6,303 nucleotides of DNA from the NCBI GenBank assembly GCA_018067265.1, contig JAGPUY010000077.1, positions 1 to 6,303 on the forward strand. The letters run 5' to 3'. Source of the DNA: Oceanihabitans sp. (GTDB taxonomy: Bacteria > Bacteroidota > Bacteroidia > Flavobacteriales > Flavobacteriaceae). Shown here one piece after another: positions 5,529 to 6,303 of this stretch (position 1 is the stretch's first letter; each line of letters starts with the position of its first letter). The translations under genes were made by a program, and so were the position numbers. The notes below the pieces were generated by a model. It saw nothing but the letters and a program-made list of their open reading frames with translations, was not told where the DNA came from and searched no databases.

Positions 5529-6074
5529 TTATATGGTTTCGTATTCCTTTTTATCATTTAACAACTTTGCGGAAGCTGTTATTTCCATTTTTATCTTAGC
5601 ATCTAAGACGGTGTAATGTGCTAAACCTATAATAGGTTTCATATCCGAATCAAAAGCTAAAGGTGTTGTGTTTTGAACAATATTTACATAATCGCCTTTG
5701 GCATTTTTAAATCTATAGTTCCAGGTATAATTTGCATCCTTCCTTTTATCTTCTGGTATTTCACCAATAGTAAACTGCATTAAGCTATTTAAGGCACTTA
5801 ACCACACATCAATATCCTCCGGATGAATTCTACTCCAGAAATACCGCATTCCTTTTGCTTTTAAGTCATTCGCCTCAATCCCTAAACAAGATTTGAAATT
5901 TTTGCTTATATATTCGAAGGTAAGATCTTGCGTATTCGTAATACAATAAAAAGTAGAACTATACGGCAAATAAAAGTCTAAGTCCATAATCTTTTGAATA
6001 TGTGTTTCTAAAGATGGCGTATCATAAGACTCGAAAATAGACTTGTACTGTTCTTTAATTTGAGTAAATTTCAT
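5529..6074 (-). CDS. PAS-domain half of the split PAS-LuxR regulator
   Basis: A 181-residue open frame ending at the premature TAA. Residues 1-35 are a polar helical leader. About 40-165 form a PAS domain: FYCITNTQDLTFEYIS, then LGIEANDLKAKGMRYFWSRIHPEDI (a typical PAS helix with the HPED turn), YTWNYRFKNAKGDYVNI, and a closing strand at PIIGLAHYTVLD. There is no signal peptide or membrane helix, so it is cytoplasmic. Ligand or cofactor residues cannot be assigned. As a stand-alone product it would lack any output domain and could at most sense or dimerise. The ATG at 6074 is the only available start: in-frame stops lie at 6087-6089 and 6105-6107. A perfect 18-bp inverted repeat sits 3 nt upstream of it and no Shine-Dalgarno is visible. 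In-frame continuation into an HTH lies 24 nt past the stop. Confidence 0.7.
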   Translation of the reverse strand: MKFTQIKEQYKSIFESYDTPSLETHIQKIMDLDFYLPYSSTFYCITNTQDLTFEYISKNFKSCLGIEANDLKAKGMRYFWSRIHPEDIDVWLSALNSLMQFTIGEIPEDKRKDANYTWNYRFKNAKGDYVNIVQNTTPLAFDSDMKPIIGLAHYTVLDAKIKMEITASAKLLNDKKEYETI

Positions 6075-6077
6075 AAA

Positions 6078-6117
6078 TACAAATTGCTAACTATTTTGTA
6101 ATAGTTAGCAATTTGTA
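6078..6117. repeat. Perfect 18-bp inverted repeat directly upstream of the PAS ATG
   Basis: Arms TACAAATTGCTAACTATT (6078-6095) and AATAGTTAGCAATTTGTA (6100-6117) are perfectly complementary around a 4-nt loop (TTGT). The structure ends 3 nt before the PAS start codon on the minus strand, covering the whole ribosome-landing region. It could be the terminator of a gene further right, a 5' hairpin that controls translation of the regulator, or a dimeric operator. No canonical TAnnTTTG is found upstream. Confidence 0.75.
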
Positions 6118-6303
6118 AAATATTTTATTAAGGAATGCAGCTTGTTTTTCTCTTTTCTTCCGAAAACAAGTCCAGGTAATACAGCATTAAAAAGGAGTAG
6201 TGTGTTGTTTATTTTTAATGGATATGTATTCTTTTCATTTCTGTAACTCTTTCTAACACGGATGCTTTTTTAACTAGGAAACCCAAGCATTTCTCCCATA
6301 CCA
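6118..6303 (-). other. Unassigned right edge, possible 3' end of an upstream minus-strand gene
   Basis: No complete gene is seen. Two minus-strand frames run in from the window edge. One ends GMGEMLGFPS at TAA 6270-6272. The other is open for 29 codons to TAA 6215-6217 and ends KKASVLERVTEMKRIHIH. Either could be the C-terminus of a gene lying mostly outside the window, and I cannot choose. After the first stop, the same frame stays open for 54 codons (6108-6269) with protein-like content (NNTLLLFNAVLPGLVFG) but no start codon. An inverted pair CTTGTTTT (6141-6148) / AAAACAAG (6163-6170) could form a hairpin. I do not recognise any family here. Confidence 0.3.

Larger units (their letters stand above)
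5304..6074 (-). pseudogene. PAS-LuxR transcriptional regulator gene split by one in-frame stop
   Basis: The whole 257-codon frame encodes one recognisable architecture: an N-terminal PAS sensor, a linker, and a C-terminal LuxR/GerE helix-turn-helix. It is broken only by TAA at 5529-5531 (codon 182). Read through, the linker runs KEYETI-stop-FNNHSQKLLHGGISNRERDVI. As I recall flavobacterial relatives, this linker is well conserved and has Tyr at the stop position, so TAT or TAC to TAA is the simplest history. No frameshift and no other stop occurs, and the rest of the linker looks intact. The HTH half has no ATG or GTG of its own. Best explanation: a recent nonsense mutation or a sequencing error; stop readthrough is less likely. 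The two halves are also listed separately in case an annotator keeps them as genes. Confidence 0.75.

Noticed and set aside
1..6303. CRISPR array, tRNA/rRNA genes, insertion sequence, prophage or defence system
   Set aside because: I saw no regularly spaced repeats, cloverleaf sequences, transposase motifs or phage or defence gene motifs on either strand; the dyads present are isolated.

Overview
The window looks like chromosomal DNA of a marine-type member of the Flavobacteriaceae (Bacteroidota). The evidence is low GC, TTA/AAA/ATA/AGA-rich codon use, start codons with little Shine-Dalgarno sequence, two upstream elements matching the Bacteroidota sigma-A -7 box TAnnTTTG, and gene families (LytS/LytTR pair, PAS-LuxR regulator) typical of that group. 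The species cannot be named from the sequence alone.

Layout. On the minus strand, 66-1385 encodes an exported class C beta-lactamase-fold serine hydrolase, with a weak hairpin beyond its stop. A 378-bp divergent intergenic region follows. On the plus strand, a sensor histidine kinase of the LytS/YehU type (1764-2816) abuts its LytTR response regulator (2817-3533). The kinase stop TAA is followed directly, and in frame, by the regulator's GTG start. A strong hairpin (3541-3586) separates this operon from the convergent lpdA gene (3622-5019, minus), a complete dihydrolipoyl dehydrogenase. lpdA has its own promoter and is flanked by two related small palindromes. Further right on the minus strand is a PAS-LuxR regulator gene (5304-6074) interrupted by one in-frame TAA at 5529-5531. 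The PAS half (181 codons) and the HTH half (about 66 codons) are both intact in one frame. A perfect 18-bp inverted repeat lies 3 nt upstream of its ATG. The right end (6118-6303) holds no gene that I can assign.

How the genes work together. The kinase and regulator form one two-component system that senses an unknown signal through a four-helix membrane domain. The divergent hydrolase is a possible but unproven target. lpdA is a housekeeping E3 subunit shared by 2-oxoacid dehydrogenases and has no E1/E2 genes beside it. The PAS-LuxR gene would be a cytoplasmic sensor and transcription factor if full length, but as read here the sensor and DNA-binding parts are separated.

I see no CRISPR array, tRNA, rRNA, insertion sequence or clearly new multi-gene system. 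The observations most worth checking are the nonsense-split PAS-LuxR gene, the TAA-GTG junction, the hairpin at the PAS start, and the paired palindromes around lpdA.
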